Source: Psychrobacter immobilis (lineage in GTDB: Bacteria > Pseudomonadota > Gammaproteobacteria > Pseudomonadales > Moraxellaceae). Taken from it: a stretch of DNA of 64,000 bases. The position numbers were made by a program, and so were the translations under genes. The notes under the pieces are model-generated. The model did no database searches and was not told the origin of the DNA. It worked only from the letters and a program-made list of their open reading frames with translations. The DNA is taken from the NCBI GenBank assembly GCA_904846145.1, contig CAJGZL010000001.1, positions 2,666,001 to 2,730,000 of the forward strand, written 5' to 3'. This document shows positions 28,764 through 40,344 of this stretch, piece after piece. The first letter of the stretch is position 1. Each line of letters starts with the position of its first letter.

Positions 28764-30209
28764 CTAAGCAGCCTTGTTATTATAACCAATTGAGCGAAAA
28801 GCGACTTTTAAATTATCATTATGGGCATGGATCTTCTGTTCGATATTAGCGTATTCATGCTTGAGCTTATCATCGACTTCATGCAAACGATCAGCAAATT
28901 CAGTCTTTTTCATCTCAATAGCTTTAGCTTTTAGCGCTTGCCATTCCTCTACTGTCTGAGTGAAAGCATCAAATTCAAACTTAATATGATCTTGAAAAGC
29001 TTTCATAGCGTGTGGAATATCCAAACCACCAGCAAAGACGTTATCAATCTGCTGCTGCGCTTGTTTGAACTGCATCTGCACTTCAGCATGCTTGATAGTG
29101 GTATCATCGATAGTACGTAATTCAGTGGTTAAGCCGACTTTCGACAACCCGGCAATTAACCATTTAGTAGGATCATACTGCCACCATTTAACACCATTAC
29201 GATAATCGTACTGAAAGAAATGATGATAGTTGTGGTAACCCTCGCCCCAAGTAAAGATAGCTAAGAAGAAGTTATCACGTGCCGTGTTAGTATCCGTATA
29301 AGGACGCGATCCAAACATATGGCATAAAGAGTTGATGAAAAAAGTAAAATGATGGGTCAGTACTAGACGCAAAAGACCTGCTAATACTAAAGTACCCCAA
29401 ACATCACCTATCAACCAACCAACCGCGGCAACTAAACCGACATTGGCGGCCAATACCCAAATACCATAGTACTTATGCTGAATCTGCAAAGTCTTATCTT
29501 TGGTTAAGTCGGGAATATTTTTGTAGTCGAAGTTACCACTAGGGTAGTTCTTAAGCATCCAACCGATATGACTAAAGAAAAATCCACGCTTAGCAGAGTA
29601 CGGATCATCCATGCGATCATCGACATGACGGTGATGACTACGGTGACCTGATACCCAATCAAACGCTGAGCCCTGAACAGCAAGCGTTGAGCCTAATAAT
29701 AAAAAGTTCTTGACCACGGGATGTGCCTTATAAGCACGGTGAGCAAATAGGCGATGATACCCTGCGGTAATACTAATGCCTGTCCATACCATAAACGCAC
29801 CGAAAACACCCCAAACTGGCGCACTCACTTGATGAGTGAACAGATACCAAGGCGTGATGATAGCAGCAGCAATTGGAGTGGATATCAAGATAGTCGCTGG
29901 AATCCAGTTAATAGGTGCCTTTTTGAATTCGAGTTCACGAATATCTATAGGCTCGCTAACAGCTACCGCATCATGGCCTTTACTTACTTTAACGCTGTTA
30001 TTATCAGTAGCAGCGCTTTTAGATGCAGAGACGTTGTCAGTCGAAACGTCAACAGCGTTAGACTGTGTCTTTGTGTCTGCTTTATCGCCTTCATACCACG
30101 TTTTAAAGCGTAGTGCTTGAGTGCCTGCTGTTTGAATAAGTGTGTCGCTAGATTTAATAGCCAAACGTAAAGTCTTGAGCGGTAAGCCTATTACTGTTTT
30201 TGCAATCAT
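28764..30209 (-). CDS. Membrane acyl-CoA/acyl-lipid desaturase (delta-9 type)
   Basis: Introduces double bonds in membrane fatty acids, a trait useful in the cold. The three di-iron histidine boxes are present: HRLFAH, HRSHHRH and HNYHH. Hydrophobic segments (PATILISTPIAAAIITPWYLF and others) give the four-helix membrane layout. The N-terminal about 95 residues are a low-complexity Thr/Asp/Ser-rich extension. The C-terminal about 110 residues are a charged, probably coiled-coil helix (from FKQAQQQIDNV to the end). At 481 aa it is longer than typical (about 380 aa), because of those tails. Substrate choice is inferred from the family. Confidence 0.9.
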   Translation of the reverse strand: MIAKTVIGLPLKTLRLAIKSSDTLIQTAGTQALRFKTWYEGDKADTKTQSNAVDVSTDNVSASKSAATDNNSVKVSKGHDAVAVSEPIDIRELEFKKAPINWIPATILISTPIAAAIITPWYLFTHQVSAPVWGVFGAFMVWTGISITAGYHRLFAHRAYKAHPVVKNFLLLGSTLAVQGSAFDWVSGHRSHHRHVDDRMDDPYSAKRGFFFSHIGWMLKNYPSGNFDYKNIPDLTKDKTLQIQHKYYGIWVLAANVGLVAAVGWLIGDVWGTLVLAGLLRLVLTHHFTFFINSLCHMFGSRPYTDTNTARDNFFLAIFTWGEGYHNYHHFFQYDYRNGVKWWQYDPTKWLIAGLSKVGLTTELRTIDDTTIKHAEVQMQFKQAQQQIDNVFAGGLDIPHAMKAFQDHIKFEFDAFTQTVEEWQALKAKAIEMKKTEFADRLHEVDDKLKHEYANIEQKIHAHNDNLKVAFRSIGYNNKAA

Positions 30210-30443
30210 ATAATATCCCTTGAGGTATTAGTTTCAGTGTCTATTTTACGCTATTAATGAGAGAAAGTGAACACCTATACACTATAAAAATCTTGCTAAA
30301 TAACAATAACTTGTATGAGTTATATAACATAAGGCCTTAAAACCTTGTTGTCTGTCAGGAATTAAACAAAATGGTAAGAATTTATGTCAATAAGTAGATA
30401 GCAATATTGGATCAGTGGATTAAAGAGTGAGGGTGTTAATAGC

Positions 30444-31235
30444 TCATTTCAAGCCATACAGCCCTAATAACTGTGTTGGAATATCGGTAATAATCACATC
30501 GACTTGCCATCGAATCAGCTGTTTGACCATATCAACATCATTGACCGTCCAAGCACTGACTGGTAAGCCATAGCGGTGACAATGTTGAATCACTTGCTGA
30601 TTGAGCAGTGGATAATGAATACCTAACTGCCCACAGCCCAATTGCAGGGCTGTATTAGGCGCTATACGTAGACTATTAGTCTCCTTTACTAATAGTCCTC
30701 GGGGAATGGTAGACAGTCGTTTATGACGCTGTAATTGGGCAAGCAGCTGTAGATCAAAGCTAGTGAGTACGATAGGTAAGCCGGCAAGAGGGCTATCAAT
30801 GAGATAGCGGCATAGCGCGCGAATCAGATGCGGATAGCTAGTACGACTGTGGGTTTTTATCTCAAGCTCTATATGTGAGAATCGACTTAAGGGGTTTTTT
30901 ATTTCAACAGTCGGAAACTTAGACGAGGATAATAGAGGCCACGATAACTTATCCAAAGTAATGATTTGATGACCCAGTTGCAGATGGCGCTGAATCTCAG
31001 CTAAGTTTAGCTGATTGATGCGTGATTGTAGCCCGCAAAGCCGCTGCAAAGTATCATCATGAAAAACGACTAAATGCCCATCAGCAGTCAATTGCACATC
31101 AAACTCCACACCAGCCAGCCCACGCGCTTGCAAGTTATAAGCATGCTGGAAGCCTTGTAAGCTGTTTTCTAACACTTCATGACGCGCACCGCGATGGCCT
31201 AACAGTCGGGTGTTTCTTAGCTCTAGCATAGTCAT
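30444..31235 (-). CDS. Glycerophosphodiester phosphodiesterase (GDPD family)
   Basis: 263 aa. The GDPD signature is clear: LGHRGARHEVLENSLQGF (catalytic H-R), GVEFDVQLTADGHLVVFHDDTLQR (E-x-D and H-D-D) and a late ELEIKTH lysine motif. These enzymes hydrolyse deacylated phospholipids such as glycerophosphocholine to glycerol-3-phosphate and an alcohol. There is no signal peptide, so it is a cytosolic UgpQ-type enzyme. Start at 31235 (MTMLELRNTRLLGHRG); the second Met is equally possible. It is not in an operon with its neighbours. Confidence 0.9.
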   Translation of the reverse strand: MTMLELRNTRLLGHRGARHEVLENSLQGFQHAYNLQARGLAGVEFDVQLTADGHLVVFHDDTLQRLCGLQSRINQLNLAEIQRHLQLGHQIITLDKLSWPLLSSSKFPTVEIKNPLSRFSHIELEIKTHSRTSYPHLIRALCRYLIDSPLAGLPIVLTSFDLQLLAQLQRHKRLSTIPRGLLVKETNSLRIAPNTALQLGCGQLGIHYPLLNQQVIQHCHRYGLPVSAWTVNDVDMVKQLIRWQVDVIITDIPTQLLGLYGLK

Positions 31236-31478
31236 TCAAACTTTATCTATTTATCAGTTATTAAACCCGTTTTGGGTTAATAAGTAGCCTTTGAGTTAAA
31301 TGCCCTCTAAACCTATGCTGATTTTATAGCGTTATTCAGGGGCAATGTTTGTTATGTTTTTGCAACTAGAGCTAAAATTTTGAGCTTTTGACTTCCTAAA
31401 TTGGCATAGTATGGGCTGAGCTAATGAACATCTAAGCTAAACCCCGTATAATAGTTTTATTTTAGGAGCAGTAACAGT

Positions 31479-32420
31479 ATGAGCATAATGAATCATCAAT
31501 GGATTAAAGGAACACAACTTGCTGGAGTCGGTCTACTATGCAGTTTAGCTATTGTCGGCTGTAACCGCTCAGAAAAGGTCGATCAAGACGAACTGGATGC
31601 TGACGAGGTGGTTGTAGTTAATGAAGAGACAGTCGCTCCCGTTATCGCCTGTGATAATCCATTGGTGCAAGATAAGCTCAAAGCAGCACTTAAGAGCACT
31701 TTGAATCAACAAGCGCAGAGCTTAGCTGCCAATTACGCCAATGCTACAGAAGTCAGTATTAATGCTAATGCAATTACTAGCAAAGTTAGTCGTATCTTAA
31801 TTGATGTACAAAACGCGGCGCTGTTACAAGAAGCCAATGCTAATGGGATGACAACCTGTCAAGCCAGTGTCAGTATGACGCTAGCTAGTGAAGATCTGTA
31901 TCAGGCCAGTCAGTTGCAGTCCGCTAATAATCAGCCAAGCTTGCAGACGCGTTTGGCGCAGAATAATATCCGTATCAATAATAATATGCTCGTCGATGAC
32001 GCGTTTAGTTATGTCGTCGGTACTCAAGGTGGTCAAGTGCAAGCTCGTATCATCGGTCAGCCCACATTGGTAACCTTAGTGTCTGAGGTAGTAGCAGGCT
32101 CAGCTGTCAGTACTTTAGTATCTGAGCGTCGCGCTGCACAACAGCAGGCCGAGCAAGCTGAACGCCGCGCCGCTGCTGCTCGAAACAACGCCGCCCAAGC
32201 TCAGCGCCAACAGTCGCAAGAAGTTATACCACTTGAGCCTACGCGTCCTGCTCAACCTGTCCGTCCCGCTCAGCCTGCATCGCCACCAACCATCACTCAA
32301 GGTGGAGAGGTGCAAAGTAGCACTCAGGCAGCCGCACCGACCACCAAAGCCCCAGCTGCTGTGCCAAAAGATGAAAGTATCGATATGGTGATTATCGAAG
32401 ACGAAAGCGCTATTTATTAA
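31479..32420 (+). CDS. Lipoprotein of unknown function
   Basis: 313 aa. The N-terminal signal has a lipobox (LAIVGC), so the Cys at about residue 28 is lipid-modified and the protein is membrane anchored. A GGAGC ribosome-binding site precedes the ATG. The middle is rich in Ala, Asn and Gln. A coiled coil (RRAAQQQAEQAERRAAAARN) at about residues 217-240 is followed by a Pro-rich linker (PAQPVRPAQPASPP). No domain family recognised. A strong terminator follows. Confidence 0.75.
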   Translation: MSIMNHQWIKGTQLAGVGLLCSLAIVGCNRSEKVDQDELDADEVVVVNEETVAPVIACDNPLVQDKLKAALKSTLNQQAQSLAANYANATEVSINANAITSKVSRILIDVQNAALLQEANANGMTTCQASVSMTLASEDLYQASQLQSANNQPSLQTRLAQNNIRINNNMLVDDAFSYVVGTQGGQVQARIIGQPTLVTLVSEVVAGSAVSTLVSERRAAQQQAEQAERRAAAARNNAAQAQRQQSQEVIPLEPTRPAQPVRPAQPASPPTITQGGEVQSSTQAAAPTTKAPAAVPKDESIDMVIIEDESAIY

Positions 32421-32759
32421 GCATTCGGAATTACTGAATAAATACTGTACTAAGTAATTTATGTAGATAAAAAGCGCCCACAACCTTATAGATTGTGGGC
32501 GCTTTTTTAATAGGTATGACAGCTACCAGCGAATATCATATATATTTGAAATATCAAATATAATGTTTATAACATGGTAAGATAAAAATCAAACACTTAC
32601 TATTCAACAGTCTTATTTCGCTCAGATTCGTTTTTGAGTAATGCTAATTTTATCATTTAGATGGCGTTAGGCTAGCGTTTATTCTTATGCCAATGCCTCC
32701 TAACGATTAAGCATGATCAAAGTCATACTGTTATGTAAAATACATGAGAGGATAATGTA
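32421..32759. other. Intergenic region, 339 bases, with a terminator
   Basis: The first part holds the terminator at 32469-32508. The rest is AT-rich without a coding frame or other structure I can identify. The promoter of the next gene should be near its end; a GAGAGGA ribosome-binding site lies at 32746-32752. Confidence 0.5.
32469..32508 (+). terminator. Strong terminator after the lipoprotein gene
   Basis: AAAAAGCGCCCACAA pairs with TTGTGGGCGCTTTTTT at the end. The GC-rich stem followed by a T run marks a classical Rho-independent terminator; the A run before it makes it bidirectional. Confidence 0.9.
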
Positions 32760-33212
32760 ATGAACATCCTAAAGACTTTATTGTTAAGTATCACTCTACT
32801 AGCTCCTGGACTAGCATTTGCCCAAGGTGGTAATGATCCCGTTCCAGGGATTGATGTGATTATTAAACGAGAAGCAGGCATAGCTGCAAGAGTTGAGCTC
32901 AATGATGAGCAACTAGGAAAAGTAAGCGCCTTAAAAGATGAAGAGCGCTCCGTTTATCTGTCTGAAGTACTGCCGCCTATTATTAATAAAGCCATGGACG
33001 GTCGGTTTAATGAAACAGAGTTGCAGATGATCTTACTTAAGAATTTACTGGCGAATAAATGTGATCCTTGCAGGGCTTTTGAAACCTTTTCATATAGTGC
33101 TGTAGACTCAAAGTCTAAACAAGTTTATACCATTCAGTTTAACTTACAAACTAAAGTTAAGGCAGTAGAGAGGTTTGGTAAGTTGAGTATTGAGCAGATG
33201 AGAATGAGATAA
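32760..33212 (+). CDS. Exported protein of unknown function
   Basis: 150 aa. Residues 1 to about 21 are a signal peptide (MNILKTLLLSITLLAPGLAFA with an AFA cut). The mature part contains a CDPC pair (ANKCDPCRAF) that could form a disulfide or bind metal. No family recognised. It sits between the lipoprotein terminator and a bidirectional terminator shared with the minus-strand adenosyltransferase gene. Confidence 0.65.
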   Translation: MNILKTLLLSITLLAPGLAFAQGGNDPVPGIDVIIKREAGIAARVELNDEQLGKVSALKDEERSVYLSEVLPPIINKAMDGRFNETELQMILLKNLLANKCDPCRAFETFSYSAVDSKSKQVYTIQFNLQTKVKAVERFGKLSIEQMRMR

Positions 33213-33240
33213 GACAAGTTAATCAATCAAACTACCCATT

Positions 33241-33282
33241 AAAGAAGAGCCTGCAATTTATCAAGATTGCAGGCTCTTCTTT
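33241..33282. terminator. Bidirectional terminator between convergent genes
   Basis: AAAGAAGAGCCTGCAAT at 33241-33257 pairs with ATTGCAGGCTCTTCTTTT. It serves the exported-protein gene on the plus strand and the adenosyltransferase gene ending at 33309 on the minus strand. Confidence 0.9.
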
Positions 33283-33308
33283 TGATTGTTTTATAGTCAA
33301 ACGGCAAA

Positions 33309-33935
33309 TTAACTTTTGTCAGTGTTGAGGTCTTGGAGTACTTTACTATCCCATAACACCTCAGAGATGTGCTCAGGATCTGTACAGAATCTAGCGGCGA
33401 CAAACAACCAATCAGATAGTCTATTCACTAAGCTGACCGCTGTACTACGAATAGCTTTTGGACGCTCTTGCTGTAATATTACCGCTTGGCGCTCGGCACG
33501 GCGACACACAGTACGTGCTACATGCAGCTGACTCACCAGCACTGAGCCTGTCGGTAGAATAAAATCTTTGAGTGGCGGCAGATGAGCGTTCATCGCATCG
33601 ATTTGCTGCTCCAACCAGTCGATGTGAGTAGGACTGATACCTTCGTATTGTGGCATTGCCAGCTCACCACCTATATTAAATAGCAAATGCTGGATGACGA
33701 TTAGTGCTTGATTAAAGTCAGCACCCGCTTGTGATTGTAGTCGCTCTGGCAAAGTATTGTCGTCGCTTGCATGAGTAAAGTGCGCGCGTATTAGCCCAAT
33801 ATGAGAGTTGAGCTCATCAATATCGCCCATCACACTAAACAGCTCATCGGCTTTGCTGACGCGGCTACCATCCGCCATACCTGTAGTGCCGTCATCGCCA
33901 GTACGGGTATAAATTTTGCTTAAACGATTGCCCAT
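33309..33935 (-). CDS. ATP:cob(I)alamin adenosyltransferase, PduO type
   Basis: Makes adenosylcobalamin by transferring adenosyl from ATP to cob(I)alamin. The PduO signature is present: SKIYTRTGDDGTTGMADGSRVSKAD at the N-terminus (TRTGD-GTT ATP-contact loop), GDIDELNSHIG, and RTVCRRAERQAV in the later helices. At 208 aa it has normal length. There is no cobalamin riboswitch visible in the upstream 300 bases, and no other B12 gene in the window, so it probably serves salvage. Confidence 0.9.
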   Translation of the reverse strand: MGNRLSKIYTRTGDDGTTGMADGSRVSKADELFSVMGDIDELNSHIGLIRAHFTHASDDNTLPERLQSQAGADFNQALIVIQHLLFNIGGELAMPQYEGISPTHIDWLEQQIDAMNAHLPPLKDFILPTGSVLVSQLHVARTVCRRAERQAVILQQERPKAIRSTAVSLVNRLSDWLFVAARFCTDPEHISEVLWDSKVLQDLNTDKS

Positions 33936-34239
33936 GATATATCCTCAAATTTATAAAGTTGATGCTAAATGATATGAGTTTCAGCGAGCCACAACTCTAG
34001 TTTATAGCCATTGCTTCATTAATACTCAGTCATGCTAAGGCCTTCATTGTAGTATTTTAACGCTATTTTCGCTAATATACAGGGTTACAATGCTAGAGTA
34101 GCTATCTTTTCTAATTATCAACGCAGATATAGCTACTAATGCAGACATAATTATTAACGCAGATTGCGTGCACTACGCGGCTACTTTTTTGTCACTGCTA
34201 TATTAATTACTATTATTTTATTTAAAAGGCTAGTTCATT
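33936..34239. other. Intergenic region, 304 bases, divergent promoters
   Basis: Lies between the divergent adenosyltransferase and cysS genes. It holds short direct repeats ACGCAGAT/ATGCAGAC/ACGCAGAT between 34121 and 34166, of unknown meaning. No coding frame or known RNA leader is seen. Confidence 0.4.
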
Positions 34240-35700
34240 ATGACCACATCTCATGCCGACGCTACCTCTCAATTGATGATCTATGACTCATTGGCTGCTC
34301 GCAAGCAACTTTTTACACCACTAAAGGCTGGAAAAGTCGGCATGTATGTGTGTGGCATGACGGTTTATGATTACTGTCATATTGGTCACGCACGGGTGAT
34401 GGTTGCTTTTGATATGGCAGTGCGCTGGCTTTCTCAATTGGGTTTTGATGTCAACTATATTCGTAATATTACCGACATCGATGACAAAATTATCGCGCGT
34501 GCCGCTGAGAACGGTGAAGATATAAGTGCCTTGACTCAGCGTTTTATTGCAGCGATGCATGAGGATGCTCGCGCTCTTGGTTGCTTGTCACCAGATGCCG
34601 AACCGCGCGCCACTGATCATATCGACGATATGCAGCAGATGATTGAGACTTTGGTGGAGGGTGACTATGCCTATGCGGCGGATAACGGCGACGTCTACTA
34701 CGCGGTCGATAGCTTTGCTGAATATGGTAAGTTGTCCAAGCGTAATCTTGATGAGATGCAAGCAGGCTCGCGGGTAGAGATTGAGACCATTAAGCGCAAT
34801 CCGTTTGATTTTGTACTTTGGAAAGCGGCCAAACCTGATGAGCCGCAGTGGGCGTCATCTTGGGGACAAGGACGTCCTGGCTGGCATATTGAATGTTCGG
34901 CGATGTCGACTCAGTGCTTGGGCAATACCTTTGATATTCATGGCGGTGGTCATGATTTGCAATTTCCACACCATGAAAACGAAATTGCCCAGTCTGAAGC
35001 GGCAACGGGCTGCGAGTATGCGCGCAATTGGATGCATGTTGGCTTTATCAATGTCGATGGCGAAAAGATGTCTAAATCCTTGGGTAACTTTTTTACTATT
35101 CGCGAAGTTATGGCCAATTACTTACCTGAAACCGTACGCTATTTCTTATTATCCAGTCATTATCGTAGCCAAGTGAACTTCTCAGATGTGGCGTTAACGG
35201 ATGCGCATAATAGCCTAAGCAGACTATATCAGGCGTTAAAAAACGCTGAGCAGCAACAAGATCAACAGCTATTGCTCGACGATGAGATTGTTAGTAACGC
35301 TTACGATAGTGCGGCAGGACAAGCGTTTATTACCGCGATGAATGATGACTTTAATAGCTCAGCGGCGATGGGTGTGTTGTTTGGTTTGGCGCGCGATATT
35401 AATAAAGCGGTTAAGGCCGATGATGCTACCCAAGCATGGCAACTGGCAGGTCAGCTCAAGGCTTTGGCGCAAGTGCTGAATTTATTACAGCAACCTGTGC
35501 AGCAGTTTCTGCAAGCTGTAATCGGTGATGAGCAAGAGAGTAGCCTTAGTGGCACCGATATTGATAGTCTCATCACCCAGCGCGCCGATGCCAAAACTAA
35601 TAAGGATTTTGCCCGTGCTGATGAGATACGAATACAGTTAAAAGATGCGGGTATCGAGCTTGAGGATAGCCGTAGCGGTACGACTTGGCGTCGTATTTAG
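34240..35700 (+). CDS. cysS: Cysteinyl-tRNA synthetase
   Basis: Class I aminoacyl-tRNA synthetase that charges tRNA-Cys. The HIGH motif is at residues 47-50 and KMSKS at 276-280. Family zinc ligands appear in [17 protein letters not shown], in WHIECSAM and in [14 protein letters not shown]. At 486 aa it is slightly longer than the E. coli enzyme (461). It has its own promoter region and no overlapping neighbour. Confidence 0.97.
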   Translation: MTTSHADATSQLMIYDSLAARKQLFTPLKAGKVGMYVCGMTVYDYCHIGHARVMVAFDMAVRWLSQLGFDVNYIRNITDIDDKIIARAAENGEDISALTQRFIAAMHEDARALGCLSPDAEPRATDHIDDMQQMIETLVEGDYAYAADNGDVYYAVDSFAEYGKLSKRNLDEMQAGSRVEIETIKRNPFDFVLWKAAKPDEPQWASSWGQGRPGWHIECSAMSTQCLGNTFDIHGGGHDLQFPHHENEIAQSEAATGCEYARNWMHVGFINVDGEKMSKSLGNFFTIREVMANYLPETVRYFLLSSHYRSQVNFSDVALTDAHNSLSRLYQALKNAEQQQDQQLLLDDEIVSNAYDSAAGQAFITAMNDDFNSSAAMGVLFGLARDINKAVKADDATQAWQLAGQLKALAQVLNLLQQPVQQFLQAVIGDEQESSLSGTDIDSLITQRADAKTNKDFARADEIRIQLKDAGIELEDSRSGTTWRRI

Positions 35701-35888
35701 TGTCTTATCAGTACTGCGGTTGAGTATTTCATAAACCCTAATGAGTAATATCTTGCTATTAAACTATTATTTATGATATTTTTTAGAGAGTTGCTTTCTA
35801 TACTCACTGTATTTTGAGTAAGAGCAACAGAATAGTAATATATCCTTATGTCATAAATAGCCAGCAATATTGAAAATGGGGTAATACT

Positions 35889-36278
35889 ATGAATACTTCA
35901 AAGGTCTCAAAGACAATATTAATACTATTTTTACCTATAAGTTTGATAGGGTGCGAGCTCATGTTATCAGATGATTATGGTGATGTTTACGATAGCCCTA
36001 AAAGTAGTACCTACGATGATAGTAAAGCAGAAAAGATCTCTTCAGTACTAGAATTGTCTAACAAATATATTTCTGATAATGCTAGCAGTATGGAAGAATG
36101 CAAGAGTAAGATACAAAGTCTAGCTCAAAAGAATAACGTCACTTATATACTTGATACAGATAACAAAGAGTATGTATCTGGCAAAATAGTAAAAAACGGT
36201 ACAAAAACTGAGTTATCAGTCATGTGTAAAAAAGAAAAAGAAGGTTACTATCAGTTAAAATTTGATATATCTAAGTAA
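35889..36278 (+). CDS. Small lipoprotein of unknown function
   Basis: 129 aa. The signal peptide ends in a lipobox (LIGC), with Cys at about residue 23. The mature part is rich in Asp, Ser and Lys and has no domain I recognise. A GGGG ribosome-binding site is present ten bases before the ATG. A terminator hairpin follows at 36358-36388. Confidence 0.65.
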   Translation: MNTSKVSKTILILFLPISLIGCELMLSDDYGDVYDSPKSSTYDDSKAEKISSVLELSNKYISDNASSMEECKSKIQSLAQKNNVTYILDTDNKEYVSGKIVKNGTKTELSVMCKKEKEGYYQLKFDISK

Positions 36279-36357
36279 TCAAGGTAGTGCTCAAATTTTA
36301 ATTTGCCTTTTTCTCAATAATCACTTACTGTTGTAAGCCAAATAGACATAAACTAAT

Positions 36358-36388
36358 AAAAAAAGTCAGCTTCGCGCTGGCTTTTTTT
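36358..36388. terminator. Bidirectional terminator after the small lipoprotein gene
   Basis: AAAAAAAGTCAGC pairs with GCTGGCTTTTTTT with one mismatch around a TTCGC loop. Confidence 0.85.
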
Positions 36389-36437
36389 AGCTAACTGTTT
36401 TAGCTTGTGTGGTAATTTTCTCTGAAATATTGATCAA

Positions 36438-38435
36438 ATGGCTATTTTTTATAAATCCAGTTCTAATCATCTTATGAGTCCTTATAACTCTCATAAAAGT
36501 GCCGCCAATAAAACTTGCCAAAGTGACAGAGGGTCAAGCTATCATACAGCTCGGTATATAAGATTTAGCTGGCTATTACTTGTGCTATTGAGCTTAGGGT
36601 ACATGCCAGCTTATGCTGACAACCAAAAGTCAGCTGAAGTTCAAGACCAAGCTCCTACGCTGTCAAGTGCTGAGCCTGACAATCTATTTGGTTACGCTGA
36701 GAAGCAGCTTGATCAGCTCTCAGAGCAGGATATTGATTTCCCTGATAGCGTAGCAGATGTCTTTATTACTGATGATACAGAGATAGCCGATCAGGCTGGT
36801 CAGCTGCAAGCAGATTCAGCACTGACTGGAGAGTATAATGAGAGCTACTACCTGTTAAAAACGCTGAATAGTGGTCTAAAGACGCTCTCAAAACCCCCTA
36901 ATTTGGCGACGCCACTCGCGACATTGGAGTTTTTTCAATCAGCGATTATAAAAGAGCAGTACGACTTGGCCGCCTATGCGCTAAATATGAATTTGCTCGA
37001 TAATGACACCCAAGCCAATCGTAGCAGCGAGCTGGCTCAGCGATTGGATTTTTTATTAAATACCAAAGGTCTCTACGTTTTTAATAGTATGCCTGACCGA
37101 GCTGATGGTCTGATAGAACCGCCTATCGGTAGCAGCAGCAGTATCAGTGGTATTCCGCGTCGCTCCATTAAACTGGGCTATATCAATTATCGTGATCGAC
37201 AAGTTCCGCTATTTATTGAGCGCGTGCGAGTGAATGACGAGGCTCCTATCTGGGTGTTTTCAGCACAGACCGTAGGTAATATAGATAATCTCTATGATCG
37301 GTATAAGCCACCAGAGTTTGAGCAGTACATACCTGAGTGGATGGTCTTAAGATTCTTTGGGATGGCTGTTTGGGAGTTCTTAGCGCTAGTATGTTTCTTT
37401 TTAATCACTATGGGAATGGGTTGGCTGGTAAGTCGAGTGACTGGCAAGTTAGTCAACTGGTATGTTGGTGATGCAGCAGTAGAGTCTCTTACTCATAGTA
37501 AAAGAAGCATTACCGAGTTTATCGATCAGTTAACCGTACCACTGACTTTTACTATAGGCTTCTCGTCAGTATTCACTTTAGTCTCTGGCGGTTTTCCGTA
37601 TATCGAATCCATCGCAACCTCAACTAGACCTATTATGTGGATAGGGCTGGTAGTCAGTGCTGTATGGCTAGGCATCCGAGTGATCAACTTTTTTGCTAAT
37701 CGCTACAAAGATCTGCAGATCGATGGATTAGCCGATGATGAGTATGATAAGTATCGAGTGCGCCTCACTTACGTATCGGTATTTCGTCGTTTATTTATAT
37801 TCGTCATGATCCTTGGTAGCATTTGGGTTGGGGTTAGTGAATTCACGAATATTGAAGGCTTGGGTACAACCTTACTAACCTCGGCTGGGATAGCAGGTGT
37901 CGTAATCGGTGTGGCTGCGCAACCTACCTTGGGGAATATTATAGCGGGTCTACAGGTTGCTATTACTCAGCCAGTACGCATTGGCGATACTGTGATGATG
38001 GAGGGAGACTGGACTACTATTGAAGATTTGCGTTATACCTATGCGGTACTCAAAACTTGGGATGAGCGTCGTTTGATCGTGCCGATGAGGCATTTTGTTA
38101 TCGAAATCGTTGAAAACTGGTCGCATACCGAGTCTCATCAAACCTGTGTGGTCTATCTATTTGTCGATTATGGAATCGATATCGATACGGTTCGACAGAA
38201 ATTTATAGAGGTTGTCAAAGCACATGAGCTTTGGGATGGTAAGACAGACCCTGCGCTGATAGTAGTCTCTGTTAATGAAGAGACTATTAAGCTGCGCGGT
38301 GCACTAGCCTCTGATAGCCCTCTAAACGCTTGGACGCTTGAGTGTGATGTCCGCGAACGCATGCTCGAATACTTACATAATGAGCAAAAAGGCTATCTGC
38401 CTACTGAGCGTATTACCCTCAAAGAGGCTCAATAA
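36438..38435 (+). CDS. MscS-type mechanosensitive ion channel
   Basis: 665 aa. A signal-peptide-like segment (RFSWLLLVLLSLGYMPAYA, residues about 42-60) is followed by a periplasmic domain of about 230 residues, four hydrophobic helices (about 295-480) and the MscS core: SAGIAGVVIGVAAQPTLGNIIAGLQVAITQPVRIGD for the pore helix, then VMMEGDWTTIEDLRYTYAVLKTWDERRLIVP for the beta domain. It relieves osmotic pressure or gates ions in the inner membrane. The ATG at 36438 has no strong ribosome-binding site; Met13 (36474) is an alternative start. Confidence 0.88.
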   Translation: MAIFYKSSSNHLMSPYNSHKSAANKTCQSDRGSSYHTARYIRFSWLLLVLLSLGYMPAYADNQKSAEVQDQAPTLSSAEPDNLFGYAEKQLDQLSEQDIDFPDSVADVFITDDTEIADQAGQLQADSALTGEYNESYYLLKTLNSGLKTLSKPPNLATPLATLEFFQSAIIKEQYDLAAYALNMNLLDNDTQANRSSELAQRLDFLLNTKGLYVFNSMPDRADGLIEPPIGSSSSISGIPRRSIKLGYINYRDRQVPLFIERVRVNDEAPIWVFSAQTVGNIDNLYDRYKPPEFEQYIPEWMVLRFFGMAVWEFLALVCFFLITMGMGWLVSRVTGKLVNWYVGDAAVESLTHSKRSITEFIDQLTVPLTFTIGFSSVFTLVSGGFPYIESIATSTRPIMWIGLVVSAVWLGIRVINFFANRYKDLQIDGLADDEYDKYRVRLTYVSVFRRLFIFVMILGSIWVGVSEFTNIEGLGTTLLTSAGIAGVVIGVAAQPTLGNIIAGLQVAITQPVRIGDTVMMEGDWTTIEDLRYTYAVLKTWDERRLIVPMRHFVIEIVENWSHTESHQTCVVYLFVDYGIDIDTVRQKFIEVVKAHELWDGKTDPALIVVSVNEETIKLRGALASDSPLNAWTLECDVRERMLEYLHNEQKGYLPTERITLKEAQ

Positions 38436-38697
38436 TTCATTAGGTGACTGGCAAAGATAGTGCACTGAAATAATTATGCGGATAAGAGTGTTATTTGATA
38501 TAATATGGCGTTATTTTAACGGGATAACTCAAGGCGTCTTACTATTTAAAGTTGTTCTTCAATAAGATAGTTTGATCGCTGATATGCTTTAGATACTGAT
38601 AATCGATTGGCTACATTGGCGCAGTCGTATTCTAATAACTAGCTCATTATTAAGCTCACTATCAAGCTTATTATTGAGCTCCCACCCATCAAAATAG

Positions 38698-40188
<1,491 letters not shown>

Positions 40189-40217
40189 ATCTTGCTAATC
40201 ATGAAAATGTAGCTAAT

Positions 40218-40257
40218 AACAGTCAACGATGCTTGTTCATTGTTGGCTGTTTTTTTT
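40218..40257 (+). terminator. Terminator after guaB
   Basis: AACAGTCAACGATG pairs with CATTGTTGGCTGTT, with mismatches, followed by eight T residues. Confidence 0.85.
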
Positions 40258-40344
40258 GACTAAGTTAATTATTCCCTAGATTGATTGAGGATTAATAAGT
40301 ATTATATTTAACAGGTTTATAATATAAAAAAGGATATAAGTATA

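Noticed and set aside
33936..34239. Possible cobalamin riboswitch before the adenosyltransferase gene
   Set aside because: No B12-box-like conserved core was seen; the region has only short direct repeats.
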